A stretch of 64,000 nt of DNA from contig JADFMN010000009.1 in the NCBI GenBank assembly GCA_022563855.1, positions 92,074 through 156,073 of the forward strand, read 5' to 3'. Positions 56,350 to 64,000 of this stretch are shown here, in pieces; within the stretch, counting starts at the first letter, position 1, and each line of letters begins with the position of its first letter. The notes beneath the pieces were generated by a model that was not told the DNA's origin, ran no database searches, and worked only from the letters and a program-made list of their open reading frames with translations. This DNA comes from Armatimonadota bacterium. GTDB lineage: Bacteria; Armatimonadota; Fimbriimonadia; Fimbriimonadales; Fimbriimonadaceae. Made by a program: the position numbers and the translations under genes.

Positions 56350-56355
56350 TAAAGT
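56350..56355 (+). promoter_or_regulatory. -10 box TAAAGT, leaderless type
   Basis: TAAAGT 6 nt before the ATG at 56362; no Shine-Dalgarno. Confidence 0.4.
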
Positions 56356-56361
56356 CTACGC

Positions 56362-56934
56362 ATGCTGACGCTACCCTCGACGGGCGAGGGGCCAATATCC
56401 TCTGATGACTCTCTGAAGACCACTGTGATCGACACGCCGCTTGGGTCTATGATCGCGGTCGCGAGCGACGATGCCCTCTGTCTTCTTGAGTTCACAGACA
56501 GGCGCATGCTCGAAACACAGATTGATCGACTAAAAAGAAGATTCAAGAGACCGATCACTCCGGGCGAGTGCGTGGTCTTGGATCAAGCTAGTAGCGAGCT
56601 CGCAGAGTACTTCCGCAAGGAACGCAAGGTCTTTGACGTTGAGATCGAACCGCGCGGCAGCGACTTCCGACTACAGGTCTGGCAAGCCCTCGTAAAGATT
56701 CCTTACGGCGAAACGCGCAGCTACGGAGAGCTTGCCATCGATCTGGGCAACCCCGGCTCACTGCGCGCGGTTGGGCGCGCAAACGGCGACAACGGCATCG
56801 CGATTATCGTGCCGTGCCACCGCGTCGTCGGCGCCGATGGAACGCTCACCGGCTACGGCGGCGGCCTGTGGCGCAAGCGCCGGCTGCTCGACCACGAATC
56901 CGGCGAACCAACGCTTTTCCGACGCGGCCACTAG
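56362..56934 (+). CDS. ogt: Methylated-DNA-[protein]-cysteine S-methyltransferase
   Basis: 190 residues. Repairs O6-alkylguanine by a one-time methyl transfer to its own cysteine. The active-site box IIVPCHRVVGADGTLTGYGGGLWRKRRLL is intact (C152), preceded by the RAVGRANGDN arginine-finger helix and KIPYGETRSYGELA. No AdaA methylphosphotriester domain, so it is the Ogt/AGT single-domain form. Symbol given by type, not by close similarity. Adjacent genes are unrelated. Confidence 0.9.
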   Translation: MLTLPSTGEGPISSDDSLKTTVIDTPLGSMIAVASDDALCLLEFTDRRMLETQIDRLKRRFKRPITPGECVVLDQASSELAEYFRKERKVFDVEIEPRGSDFRLQVWQALVKIPYGETRSYGELAIDLGNPGSLRAVGRANGDNGIAIIVPCHRVVGADGTLTGYGGGLWRKRRLLDHESGEPTLFRRGH

Positions 56935-57034
56935 TCAGGAAGCGGCTGTCGATCGGGCACGGCCCACCGTTCCCCCGCCTTTCGAACGACGTGGACGGTG
57001 CCACGGTACGCCTTGGCCGGACGCTCAACCTCCC

Positions 57035-57574
57035 TCACTTCAACTGACGGAGCCACTCGTCTGCTTGGCGTGGGTTCTTGAAGCGTAGGAAGCAGATCGA
57101 GGAGTTCGCCAACTGTCGCTCCAGTTCGTTGCACTGTCTCCTGCGTCTTGCGTGAGTGGTGATCATCCACCACAGGATGCTGTCTCGGCTGAAGAACGAC
57201 TTGGAAAACGTCTCCCGGTTTCCGTGCCAAAGCTCCTCGCGTTTCCACGATCTGCGGACCGTCCTAGCAAGCAGCTGCAAGAAGACGGTCAAGAACGAAT
57301 AATCGAGCCAGACCACCGTGTCAGCGCTCACCAAGCACTCGTTGAGGACCGCGCCATAGTTCCCGTCGACGATCCAAGTCTCGTTCGCCACGATTTCTCG
57401 GACCATCTCCGCGAGTTCGTCCTGCGGTCTCTCCTTCCAATCGGGGAGGTGGTAGAGCGAGTCTAACTCAGTGTGCTCGATCCCCAGAACGTATGACAGA
57501 GCCCTGGACATGGTTGTCTTGCCTGAACCGCTCGTGCCACGAACAATGATCCGTCGTGGCGATCCGTTCTTCAT
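57035..57574 (-). CDS. P-loop nucleoside/adenylate-kinase-like protein
   Basis: 179 residues from the ATG at 57574; the longer frame overlaps ppdK. Walker A RGTSGSGKTTMS (residues ~10-19), then YVLGIEHTELDSLYHLPDW and IVDGNYGAVLNE (nucleotide kinase-like), a WLDYSFLTVF motif and RRRRQCNE lid-like Arg cluster. Family: topology-modulation/FlaR-type small kinases of unknown substrate. It starts five bases after the ppdK stop on the same strand and so is probably translated from the same mRNA. Confidence 0.75.
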   Translation of the reverse strand: MKNGSPRRIIVRGTSGSGKTTMSRALSYVLGIEHTELDSLYHLPDWKERPQDELAEMVREIVANETWIVDGNYGAVLNECLVSADTVVWLDYSFLTVFLQLLARTVRRSWKREELWHGNRETFSKSFFSRDSILWWMITTHARRRRQCNELERQLANSSICFLRFKNPRQADEWLRQLK

Positions 57575-57579
57575 CGGAC

Positions 57580-60270
57580 TTACTTGTCGACCGTGACGGC
57601 GATCCGCTCGCGCAACACCGCTTGCGCAGCCGCCAGGCGTGCGATCGGCACCCGGAACGGAGAGCACGAAACGTAATCAAGCCCCAGCTCGTGGCAGAAG
57701 TAGATCGACTCCGTTTCGCCGCCGTGTTCGCCGCAGATGCCGCACTTGAGATCGGGCCGTGCTGCACGCCCCTTCTTCATGGCGATCCGCATCAGCTCGC
57801 CGACGCCGGCTTGGTCAATCGTCTCGAACGGGTTGGACGGCAGTATCTTCTTCTCGACGTACCGACCGAGGAACTTGGCCTCTGCGTCGTCGCGGCTGAA
57901 GCCGAAGCACATCTGCGTCAGGTCGTTCGTTCCGAAGCTGAAGAACTCCGCGTACTGTGCGATCTCGTCCGCCGTGAGAGCCGCGCGCGGTATCTCGATC
58001 ATCGTGCCGAACATATACGGCACGTCGACGCCTTGCTCTGCGCAAACGGCCTTGGCAACATCGTCTAGCTGCTGCTGGACCTCCCGCAGTTCGTTCACGT
58101 GGCCGACGAGCGGAATCATGATCTCCGGCAGGACTTTGATTCCGCGCTTGGTCAGTTTCGTCGCAGCCTGCATGATCGCGCGTGTCTGCATGCCGACTAT
58201 TCCCGGCATCATGATCGAGAGTCGGACGCCTCGCAGGCCCATCATCGGGTTGGTCTCCTTCATCCCTTCAACGACTTCGAGCAGCGCCTCCTTTTCCGCC
58301 AGAACAGTCTTGAGCGACTGCCCGCCGAGACTGTTCACCGCAAGCCTCAGCTCTGTGACGTCGCGCAGCAGCTCCACATGGCTCGGCAAGAACTCGTGCA
58401 GCGGCGGATCGATCAGTCGGATTGTGACCGGTTTCCCGTCCATCACTTCAAAAATCGCCTCGAAGTCGCCTTGCTGAACCGTCAGCAACTTCTGTAGGGC
58501 GGCGTCGCGTTGCGTGTCGTTCTTTGCAAGAATCATGTCTTGTACGATGGGGAGTCGGTCTGCCTCGAAGAACATGTGTTCCGTCCTGCAAAGCCCGATT
58601 CCCTGCGCGCCAAATTCAAGAGCCTGTTTGCTGTCGCGAGCGTTGTCGGCGTTTGCGCGGACGTCGAGCTTTCGATACTCGTCGCACCACGTCATGAGCG
58701 TGCTGAAGTGCCCGCTGACGTCCGGGGCGATGAGAGGAATCTCCGTCCCGTACACTTTGCCGGTGCTGCCATCGATCGTGACCCAGTCGCCCTCCGCGAT
58801 TTCATGCGATTGGTAAGTGAACTTTCTATTCACCTCGTCGACCACGATGCCTTCGCAGCCAGAGACGCAGGGGATGCCGAACCCGCGGGCGACAACGGCG
58901 GCGTGTGACGTCTTGCCGCCTCTCGCAGTGAGGATTCCCTTTGCCGCAAGCATCCCGTGCACGTCATCGGGGTTCGTCTCGTCCCTGATCAAAATGACCT
59001 TCTCGCCGGCGTCGCCCAACCGCTCGGCGGTATCGGCGTCGAACACCGCTTTGCCGACGGCTGCCCCCGGCGATGCGGCCAGGCCCACCGCTATTGGAAC
59101 AATGTGCCGATCCGTTGTGTACACCTCGTCGAGACGCGGATGCAGCAGTTGGTCGAGATGGGACGAAGTGATACGCTGCGTTGCAACCTCTTTGCCGATC
59201 AGTCCCTCGTCGACCATTTCGACTGCGGTACGAACGGCAGCCGGGCCGGTTCGCTTCCCGACCCTGCACTGCAGTATGAAGAGCCGACCCCGCTCGATGG
59301 TGAACTCGATGTCCATCATGTCCTTGTAGTGCGCCTCCAAGTTATCGCAGATGTCCGAGAACTCCTTGAACACTTCAGGGTTCTGGCGCTCCAACTCGAT
59401 GATCGGCAGCGGCGTTCGGGTACCGGCTACCACGTCCTCGCCTTGCGCGTTCATCAGGTACTCGCCGTACAGGATGTTTTCGCCAGTGGCAGGGTCGCGA
59501 GTGAAGGCCACACCGGTACCGCAGTCCTCGCCGAGGTTTCCAAAAACCATCGCCTGCACGGTGACGGCAGTCCCGATTTCGTCCGGTATCTTCTCGGTCT
59601 TGCGATAAGTGATCGCCCGGTCGTTGAACCAACTCCGGAACACGGCTTCGATCGCAAGCTGCAATTGCTCCGACGGATCGCTGGGGAAGCTGCGCCCCGT
59701 CTTCGACTGCACTAGTCCGAGCGACTCGCTGCAAACTTGCTGGAGGTCGTCGCCGTTCAAATCGGCGTCGCCCGTGACGCCCACCTCGACCTTTTTCGCT
59801 CTCAATATATCTTCGAACTGCTGCTTCGGCACTCCAAGGACTACGTCGCTGAACATCATGATGAACCGCCTGTAAGCGTCGTACGCAAACCTCTCGTTCC
59901 CCCCCTCCGCGAGCGCAGGAATCGTATCGCTGTTGAGTCCGAGATTCAGGATCGTGTCCATCATGCCGGGCATCGAGAACTTCGACCCAGATCGCACCGA
60001 AAGGAGCAACGGCTTCGACGCATCGCCGAACCGCTTGCCAAGCTCGCTTTCAACGGCCTCGAGACAGGCGTTGACTTCTTCCATCAAGCTGTGCGGCAGC
60101 TGGCTCCCGCTGGCGTAATACTCGTTGCAGACCTCGGTCGTGATCGTGAAGCCTGGCGGCACCTGCAGCCCTATGTTTGTCATTTCGGCGAGGTTTGCGC
60201 CCTTGCCGCCGAGCAGGTCCCGCATTTCGGCGTTGCCGTCACGGAATAAGTAAACTCGTTTTTCGCTCAT
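57580..60270 (-). CDS. ppdK: Pyruvate, phosphate dikinase
   Basis: 896 residues, the usual length. Interconverts PEP + AMP + PPi with pyruvate + ATP + Pi in the cytoplasm, using a swivelling phospho-His domain. N-terminal ATP-grasp (DGNAEMRDLLGGKGANLAEMTNIGLQVPPGFTI), His domain with GGKTSHAAVVARGFGIPCVSG (catalytic His), and C-terminal PEP site (FSFGTNDLTQMCFGFSRDDAE, GICGEHGGETES with catalytic Cys). Supports PPi-linked central metabolism. No Shine-Dalgarno is obvious before the ATG at 60270. Confidence 0.96.
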   Translation of the reverse strand: MSEKRVYLFRDGNAEMRDLLGGKGANLAEMTNIGLQVPPGFTITTEVCNEYYASGSQLPHSLMEEVNACLEAVESELGKRFGDASKPLLLSVRSGSKFSMPGMMDTILNLGLNSDTIPALAEGGNERFAYDAYRRFIMMFSDVVLGVPKQQFEDILRAKKVEVGVTGDADLNGDDLQQVCSESLGLVQSKTGRSFPSDPSEQLQLAIEAVFRSWFNDRAITYRKTEKIPDEIGTAVTVQAMVFGNLGEDCGTGVAFTRDPATGENILYGEYLMNAQGEDVVAGTRTPLPIIELERQNPEVFKEFSDICDNLEAHYKDMMDIEFTIERGRLFILQCRVGKRTGPAAVRTAVEMVDEGLIGKEVATQRITSSHLDQLLHPRLDEVYTTDRHIVPIAVGLAASPGAAVGKAVFDADTAERLGDAGEKVILIRDETNPDDVHGMLAAKGILTARGGKTSHAAVVARGFGIPCVSGCEGIVVDEVNRKFTYQSHEIAEGDWVTIDGSTGKVYGTEIPLIAPDVSGHFSTLMTWCDEYRKLDVRANADNARDSKQALEFGAQGIGLCRTEHMFFEADRLPIVQDMILAKNDTQRDAALQKLLTVQQGDFEAIFEVMDGKPVTIRLIDPPLHEFLPSHVELLRDVTELRLAVNSLGGQSLKTVLAEKEALLEVVEGMKETNPMMGLRGVRLSIMMPGIVGMQTRAIMQAATKLTKRGIKVLPEIMIPLVGHVNELREVQQQLDDVAKAVCAEQGVDVPYMFGTMIEIPRAALTADEIAQYAEFFSFGTNDLTQMCFGFSRDDAEAKFLGRYVEKKILPSNPFETIDQAGVGELMRIAMKKGRAARPDLKCGICGEHGGETESIYFCHELGLDYVSCSPFRVPIARLAAAQAVLRERIAVTVDK

Positions 60271-60486
60271 TGTTCGAATCTCGCAGATAACTGAAGTTCA
60301 GGGCGTTCTCCGAGCGGCGCCATTGACGAACGGATGATTGAAGCTAATTCCGAGTCTACCAGGGCATGGTTGAGGACGCTGGGAAGGTTGATTTCCGGTT
60401 CCTGGCGGTAGGCACTTGGCGACGTGGAGCAGGGTTGGATTGTGCTATTATTTCGACTGCGCTGTGCCCAGCCGAGGAACGCAACG

Positions 60487-60735
60487 ATGAAGTCTGGAAT
60501 CCATCCTATCAGTCACCCGGCTCTGTTCATTGATGGCGAGCACGAGTGGACCGGTATCACGACGCAGTCTTCGGATGAACTTCGAGAGATCGACGGTATC
60601 AAGCACCACGTCATCCACGTCGAGATCAGCGCCTTTACCCACCCGCTCTACACCGGGCAGAAGAAGATCGTCGATACCGCCGGCCGCGTCGAGAAGTTCC
60701 GCCGCCGCTACGCCAAGCAGCTCGAAGGCAAGTAA
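60487..60735 (+). CDS. rpmE: 50S ribosomal protein L31
   Basis: 82 residues from the ATG at 60487, preceded by GCCGAGGAAC (Shine-Dalgarno). [21 protein letters not shown] and [26 protein letters not shown] are the L31 signature. The CxxC zinc ligands of the C+ form are absent, so this is the zinc-free (C-) variant. A second, zinc-binding copy may be elsewhere in the genome. Preceded by a 215-bp spacer without a gene. Confidence 0.92.
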   Translation: MKSGIHPISHPALFIDGEHEWTGITTQSSDELREIDGIKHHVIHVEISAFTHPLYTGQKKIVDTAGRVEKFRRRYAKQLEGK

Positions 60736-60838
60736 ACGGCCTCACGGCTATTTCCGAAATAAACGTTCGCAAACCCTTTGCGGATAGTTGCTTTCTTTTG
60801 TGGATCAGCAGTTGTCGCTAATTGGGTAAGGTTGGGGC

Positions 60839-62131
60839 ATGGCACGAGAGGATCAATACCGTGACAGATCAGTCCTGATCCACGGCAAGTTCAAGAGCGA
60901 AAAGTGGGATTTCCGGTACCACATTACTCCTCCGATCACGACTGCCGTAGCGTTCCGCCTGGGAAGCGCGGCTAGAGGCGCACAGGGATTCAGCCAGTTC
61001 GCAAATCCGGATGTTGATCGCGGCACGGCCCCCCCGATATATATATACGATCGGATGGACGAACCGTGCTCGGGCCTGCTCGAAGAGACGCTCGCGTTTG
61101 CGGAAAAGGGGGAGTGCGCGGTGTGTTACGGCACTGGTATGGCGGCGATCAGCGCAGCGATCGGCGTCCACGTCAAGTCCGGCGAGCACCTGTGTTACCA
61201 TCCGGCGATCTACGGCGCCACTTACAGTTACATTGTGAAGTGGCTCGACCGGTTCGGCGTCAGCAGCACGGCCGTGAGTTTTGAAGATATGCAAGCCCTG
61301 GGGGACGCCGTCAAGCCGGAGACCAGGGTGCTTTTCTTCGAGACGCCGTGCAACCCGACCATGGAGTTGATCGACCTGGCGGCTGTCGCAGAGTTCGCGG
61401 AAAAGATCAACGCCGACCGGCCGCCGGAGAGCAGACTGGTCACGATCATCGACAACACTTTCGCCTCGCCGTCAGGCCAGCGGCCTCTTCCGTTCGGCAT
61501 CGACTTTTCGATCCACAGTCTCACGAAGCACATAAGCGGATTCGGCGCGACGATGGGCGGAGTTGTAGTTGGCCCTCGATCGAAGGAGACCGACCTGCTG
61601 CAATGCCGTTCGCTCCTCGGTGGGTCAATCTCCCCGGACGCTGCGTGGCACATTCTGACCTACGGCGTGCCGTCGCTCGCCATGCGGCTGGAGAAGCAGC
61701 AGGAGATCGCGCAGGTTGTGGCGGAGGCGCTTGAGAGCCATCCCAAAGTCGCAAAGGTCTTTTATCCTGGGCTGGACTCCTTCGAGCAGAAAGATCTGGC
61801 ACGACGGCAGATGCTGGACTTCGACGGAAACTTCGCGCCGGGATCGATGATCTACTTCGTGCTGGCAGGAGACTACGAGCAGTCCTACAAGAGCGCGGTA
61901 ATCGTGAGCGACTACATCGCCGACAACGCGCTCAGTGTGACGCTGGCTGTCTCTTTAGGACAGATAAGAACGTTGATGGAGCACCCGGCGAGCATGACCC
62001 ACAGCTCGATTCCGCCAGAAGAACAGGTTTCCGCCGGAATCCTGCCAGGCGGCATTCGCCTCAGCGTCGGCATCGAAGACGTCAACGACATCGTCCGCGA
62101 TCTGACCGAGGCGCTGGACTCGCTCGACTAG
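60839..62131 (+). CDS. Cys/Met-metabolism PLP enzyme (cystathionine gamma-synthase/lyase family)
   Basis: 430 residues, cytoplasmic. Fold type I PLP enzyme: [96 protein letters not shown] with the PLP lysine in SLTKHISG, and the C-terminal [33 protein letters not shown]. Members are cystathionine gamma-synthase, gamma-lyase or O-acetylhomoserine sulfhydrylase; the exact reaction cannot be set from sequence alone. With ahcY it would serve homocysteine metabolism. TAAGGT stands six bases before the ATG. Confidence 0.9.
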   Translation: MAREDQYRDRSVLIHGKFKSEKWDFRYHITPPITTAVAFRLGSAARGAQGFSQFANPDVDRGTAPPIYIYDRMDEPCSGLLEETLAFAEKGECAVCYGTGMAAISAAIGVHVKSGEHLCYHPAIYGATYSYIVKWLDRFGVSSTAVSFEDMQALGDAVKPETRVLFFETPCNPTMELIDLAAVAEFAEKINADRPPESRLVTIIDNTFASPSGQRPLPFGIDFSIHSLTKHISGFGATMGGVVVGPRSKETDLLQCRSLLGGSISPDAAWHILTYGVPSLAMRLEKQQEIAQVVAEALESHPKVAKVFYPGLDSFEQKDLARRQMLDFDGNFAPGSMIYFVLAGDYEQSYKSAVIVSDYIADNALSVTLAVSLGQIRTLMEHPASMTHSSIPPEEQVSAGILPGGIRLSVGIEDVNDIVRDLTEALDSLD

Positions 62132-62724
62132 CCGCTCGTCACGAGGTCGCACGCTTCGGCGGGCATCCAGTGGGCGTCCTTGCCGTCCCACTTGACGTTG
62201 CATCCGATCGGATTCGTGAGGTCCGTGGCGACTTTGTTACCGGATAGCACCGCGTCGAGCGCGTCCTCCAACTCGTTCGTCGTCGACTTCGTCCAGTCCA
62301 TCGGGTTGTCGATCGCTCTGCCTGTGTAAACGAGCTTCCGGTTTTTGTCGAACACAAAGAAGTGCGGCGTCCGCATCGCGCCGTACTCGAGCGCGATCTC
62401 CTGCGACTCGTCGTGCAGGTACTTCCAGGGGAAGTTGTGCTCGCTCATCCGCTCGACCATGTGCGGAAAGTCGTCGTGCTCGTAAGTATTCTTGCTGTTG
62501 CTGTTGATCCCAACGAACGCAATGCCCTTCGACGCGTATTTGTCAGCCGTCTTGCGCGTCTGTTCGTCGCTGCCCAGCACATATGGGCAGTGGTTGCACG
62601 TGAAGAACACGACGAGCGCCTTCGCATCAGTGAAATCGCTCAGGGAATACGTATTCCCGTCGGTCGCCGGCAGGCTGAAGTCTGGCGCGGACGCACCGAT
62701 CTGGAGGGTGAACGGCTGTTTCAT
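62128..62724 (-). CDS. Redoxin / AhpC-TSA-family thiol protein
   Basis: 198 residues from the ATG at 62724 (no signal peptide from there, so probably cytoplasmic). Thioredoxin fold: [50 protein letters not shown] with an intact CNHC disulfide motif and NPMDW and [13 protein letters not shown] (cis-Pro region). Resembles the resA/TlpA-like or DUF255-adjacent redoxin group. TACCCT lies seven bases before the ATG. Convergent 4-bp overlap with the PLP gene. In contrast to the gene at 6670 both cysteines are encoded normally. Confidence 0.85.
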   Translation of the reverse strand: MKQPFTLQIGASAPDFSLPATDGNTYSLSDFTDAKALVVFFTCNHCPYVLGSDEQTRKTADKYASKGIAFVGINSNSKNTYEHDDFPHMVERMSEHNFPWKYLHDESQEIALEYGAMRTPHFFVFDKNRKLVYTGRAIDNPMDWTKSTTNELEDALDAVLSGNKVATDLTNPIGCNVKWDGKDAHWMPAEACDLVTSG

Positions 62725-62731
62725 GTCTCTG

Positions 62732-62737
62732 AGGGTA
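62732..62737 (-). promoter_or_regulatory. -10 box TACCCT, leaderless type
   Basis: Minus-strand TACCCT, 7 nt before the ATG at 62724. Confidence 0.4.
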
Positions 62738-62751
62738 CCTGCACTCGAAAT

Positions 62752-62780
62752 GGAGCGCGGGCGTTCGGCCCGCGCTCCCG
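62752..62780. repeat. Short REP copy
   Basis: GGAGCGCGGGCGTTCGGCCC.. : a shortened REP with one GCGGGC/GCCCGC stem, the same family as those around the RAYT gene. Confidence 0.55.
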
Positions 62781-62793
62781 AGGAATCCAGCAA

Positions 62794-64000
62794 TCAATTC
62801 GGCGGAGGCTTTTGCGCGGGCGCTTTCTCAGGTTGTTCGCGAGCTCGCTGCTTCGCAAGCCAAAACTCGATGACGTTCGCTGGCAGGTCGCCGAACGTGA
62901 CCCAAGCGTCCGGGTCCACGGCAGGAGGGTCTTCCATCTCCGCGACGAGCCCAAGCTTCGGGCCGAGCATGAACTCCAACCTGAGTACCGTCTGTTCAAT
63001 CGTCTGGGCCTTCGCGGTACGGTCGGCGACAAGCTCGTCGACACCGAACCCACCAAAACCCTCGGCCCTCCAGATGATCGGCGCGCTCCAATTCTTGTCC
63101 GGCCCGTAGAGCACTGCAAGGCCAGGTTCGGTTTTCAGAGTGATCTTGCCGACGAGCATCGCCGGAACCCCGTCGGGCATCGCCTCGGTCGGTCGCTTCG
63201 AAATGTGGCCGAGCGGGTGCGCTGCGTCGGGCTCCCTGTCCTCCCACAGGTAGTCGAGCCCGAAAGTGTTCTGCCACGAGTCTCCGAACGCCCACGCCGC
63301 GAGCACGTCGCGCGCCTCCTTGCTGAGTTGCGCGGCGTTGAACTGGAACTCGGTCTGCTGAAGCGGAGTCTCGAAGATTTTGGTGGCGCCCAGGAAGAGC
63401 AACGGGTAGCGGTTGTAGTAGATCGCGGAGCCGACACTCCTGCCCGCGGCCAGTGCCAGCAGCCGACCGTCGCTCATCGTGAGCGCCATGGTCGAACTCT
63501 GCCTGGTGCCGTACGTCGCCAAGTTTGCGATCGTCAAGCGCTGTTCGCGGACTGCCCGTAGCATGGCGGACTCCAGGGCGCCGCGGTCCAGGTATGCGTC
63601 ATGCGCCGCGGCGAACGACTTTGGCCGGACTGTCAGCCAACCGCCGCTCATGCGCGCATCGCAGTGCCAGTCCTTTGAGACGATGCCCATCACGTAGCTG
63701 ACTGTCATCGACGGCTGGACCGCCGGAAACTCCAACATGTGGTTCAGCCATAGGATGGCGTCGTCCGGCACTGACGCGACCAGGTTTGCGTCCAAAGCGC
63801 GCGCGGCGCCGACCAGCATCTCCGTCTGCAGGGGTTGCAGCGGGTCGTACTTTGTTGGCGCGGCGACCTTGTGCATCCACCTCTCGCGCAGGTCGGCCAT
63901 CCTGTTTCCGCGCGGAGTGAGGGCGACGGTAAAGTACCTTGCCAGTTCGAAGAAGTCGAGAACTTCCTCAGGCATGTCGAAGTAGCCTGAGTGCCATTGC
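62794..64000 (-). CDS. Hypothetical protein, N terminus beyond window edge
   Basis: The frame is open to the window edge (residues before the ATG at 63975 read ...WHSGYFD), so the protein is probably longer than the 393 residues from that ATG. Visible part: alpha/beta with aromatic-rich strands (VSYVMGIVSKDWHC), AHDAYLDRGALESAMLRAVREQRLTIANLATYG, and a C-terminal Pro/Ala/Lys-rich tail. Not recognised. Next to a short REP and the redoxin gene. Confidence 0.65.
   Translation of the reverse strand, partial: QWHSGYFDMPEEVLDFFELARYFTVALTPRGNRMADLRERWMHKVAAPTKYDPLQPLQTEMLVGAARALDANLVASVPDDAILWLNHMLEFPAVQPSMTVSYVMGIVSKDWHCDARMSGGWLTVRPKSFAAAHDAYLDRGALESAMLRAVREQRLTIANLATYGTRQSSTMALTMSDGRLLALAAGRSVGSAIYYNRYPLLFLGATKIFETPLQQTEFQFNAAQLSKEARDVLAAWAFGDSWQNTFGLDYLWEDREPDAAHPLGHISKRPTEAMPDGVPAMLVGKITLKTEPGLAVLYGPDKNWSAPIIWRAEGFGGFGVDELVADRTAKAQTIEQTVLRLEFMLGPKLGLVAEMEDPPAVDPDAWVTFGDLPANVIEFWLAKQRAREQPEKAPAQKPPPN

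Noticed and set aside
62362..63561. 399-codon plus-strand ORF at the right end
   Set aside because: Antisense to the redoxin and the edge gene; no motifs, Arg-rich shadow composition.

Overview
The window looks like a chromosomal segment of a free-living, GC-rich, Gram-negative-type bacterium. Signs of this are many signal peptides and lipoboxes, two PEP-CTERM sorted proteins, and dense single-copy housekeeping genes with no plasmid or prophage core. The gene mix (DUF4953/DUF5117-type zinc metalloprotease, BNR/VPS10-like giant, PEP-CTERM, choice-of-anchor B protein, MqnP-like prenyltransferase, several four-helix-bundle proteins) recalls Armatimonadota (Fimbriimonadia) or a similar environmental lineage. 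That placement is inference; no rRNA or tRNA gene was seen.

Layout. 0-14.7 kb: small membrane and zinc-finger proteins, a serine hydrolase divergent from xthA, a jelly-roll secreted protein, a GIN-domain protein, an M28 peptidase, a thioredoxin-like gene with an in-frame UGA exactly at its first catalytic cysteine, a cysteine-free SodC, a CHRD/PEP-CTERM protein, a DUF2156 protein, a large zinc metalloprotease, and an AlkA-type glycosylase with a DinB protein. 15-26.5 kb: choice-of-anchor B protein, membrane ferredoxin, sulfatase, Spy-like protein, MmgE/PrpD (with an intergenic repeat inside its reading frame), a paralogue of the jelly-roll protein, TerC. 26.5-38.7 kb: BNR giant, HDAC-like deacetylase, UbiA-type prenyltransferase operon with an amidohydrolase, PilZ protein, TPR operon, GcvT. 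39-48.5 kb: ahcY under an SAH riboswitch, a REP-RAYT-REP unit, bPH-like membrane proteins, and groES/groEL with one four-helix-bundle element wedged between the two genes and another just behind. 48.7-64 kb: lipoprotein, VWA protein, PEP-CTERM metzincin, second M28 peptidase, dienelactone hydrolase, MGMT, P-loop kinase + ppdK, L31, Cys/Met PLP enzyme, redoxin and a hypothetical protein cut by the window edge.

Gene expression. Some genes have clear Shine-Dalgarno sites, but at least fourteen have a TANNNT box 6-7 nt before the start codon and no Shine-Dalgarno, the signature of leaderless mRNAs. The intergenic spaces are filled with several families of dispersed, mostly palindromic repeats.

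Most interesting: (1) the candidate selenoprotein WUGWC thioredoxin with a hairpin right after the UGA; (2) the two four-helix-bundle genes flanking groEL, each bounded by inverted arms made of short tandem units, like the intervening sequences of 23S rRNA but sitting in an mRNA operon; (3) the complete SAH riboswitch with an overlapping terminator before ahcY; (4) the in-frame repeat in the PrpD protein.
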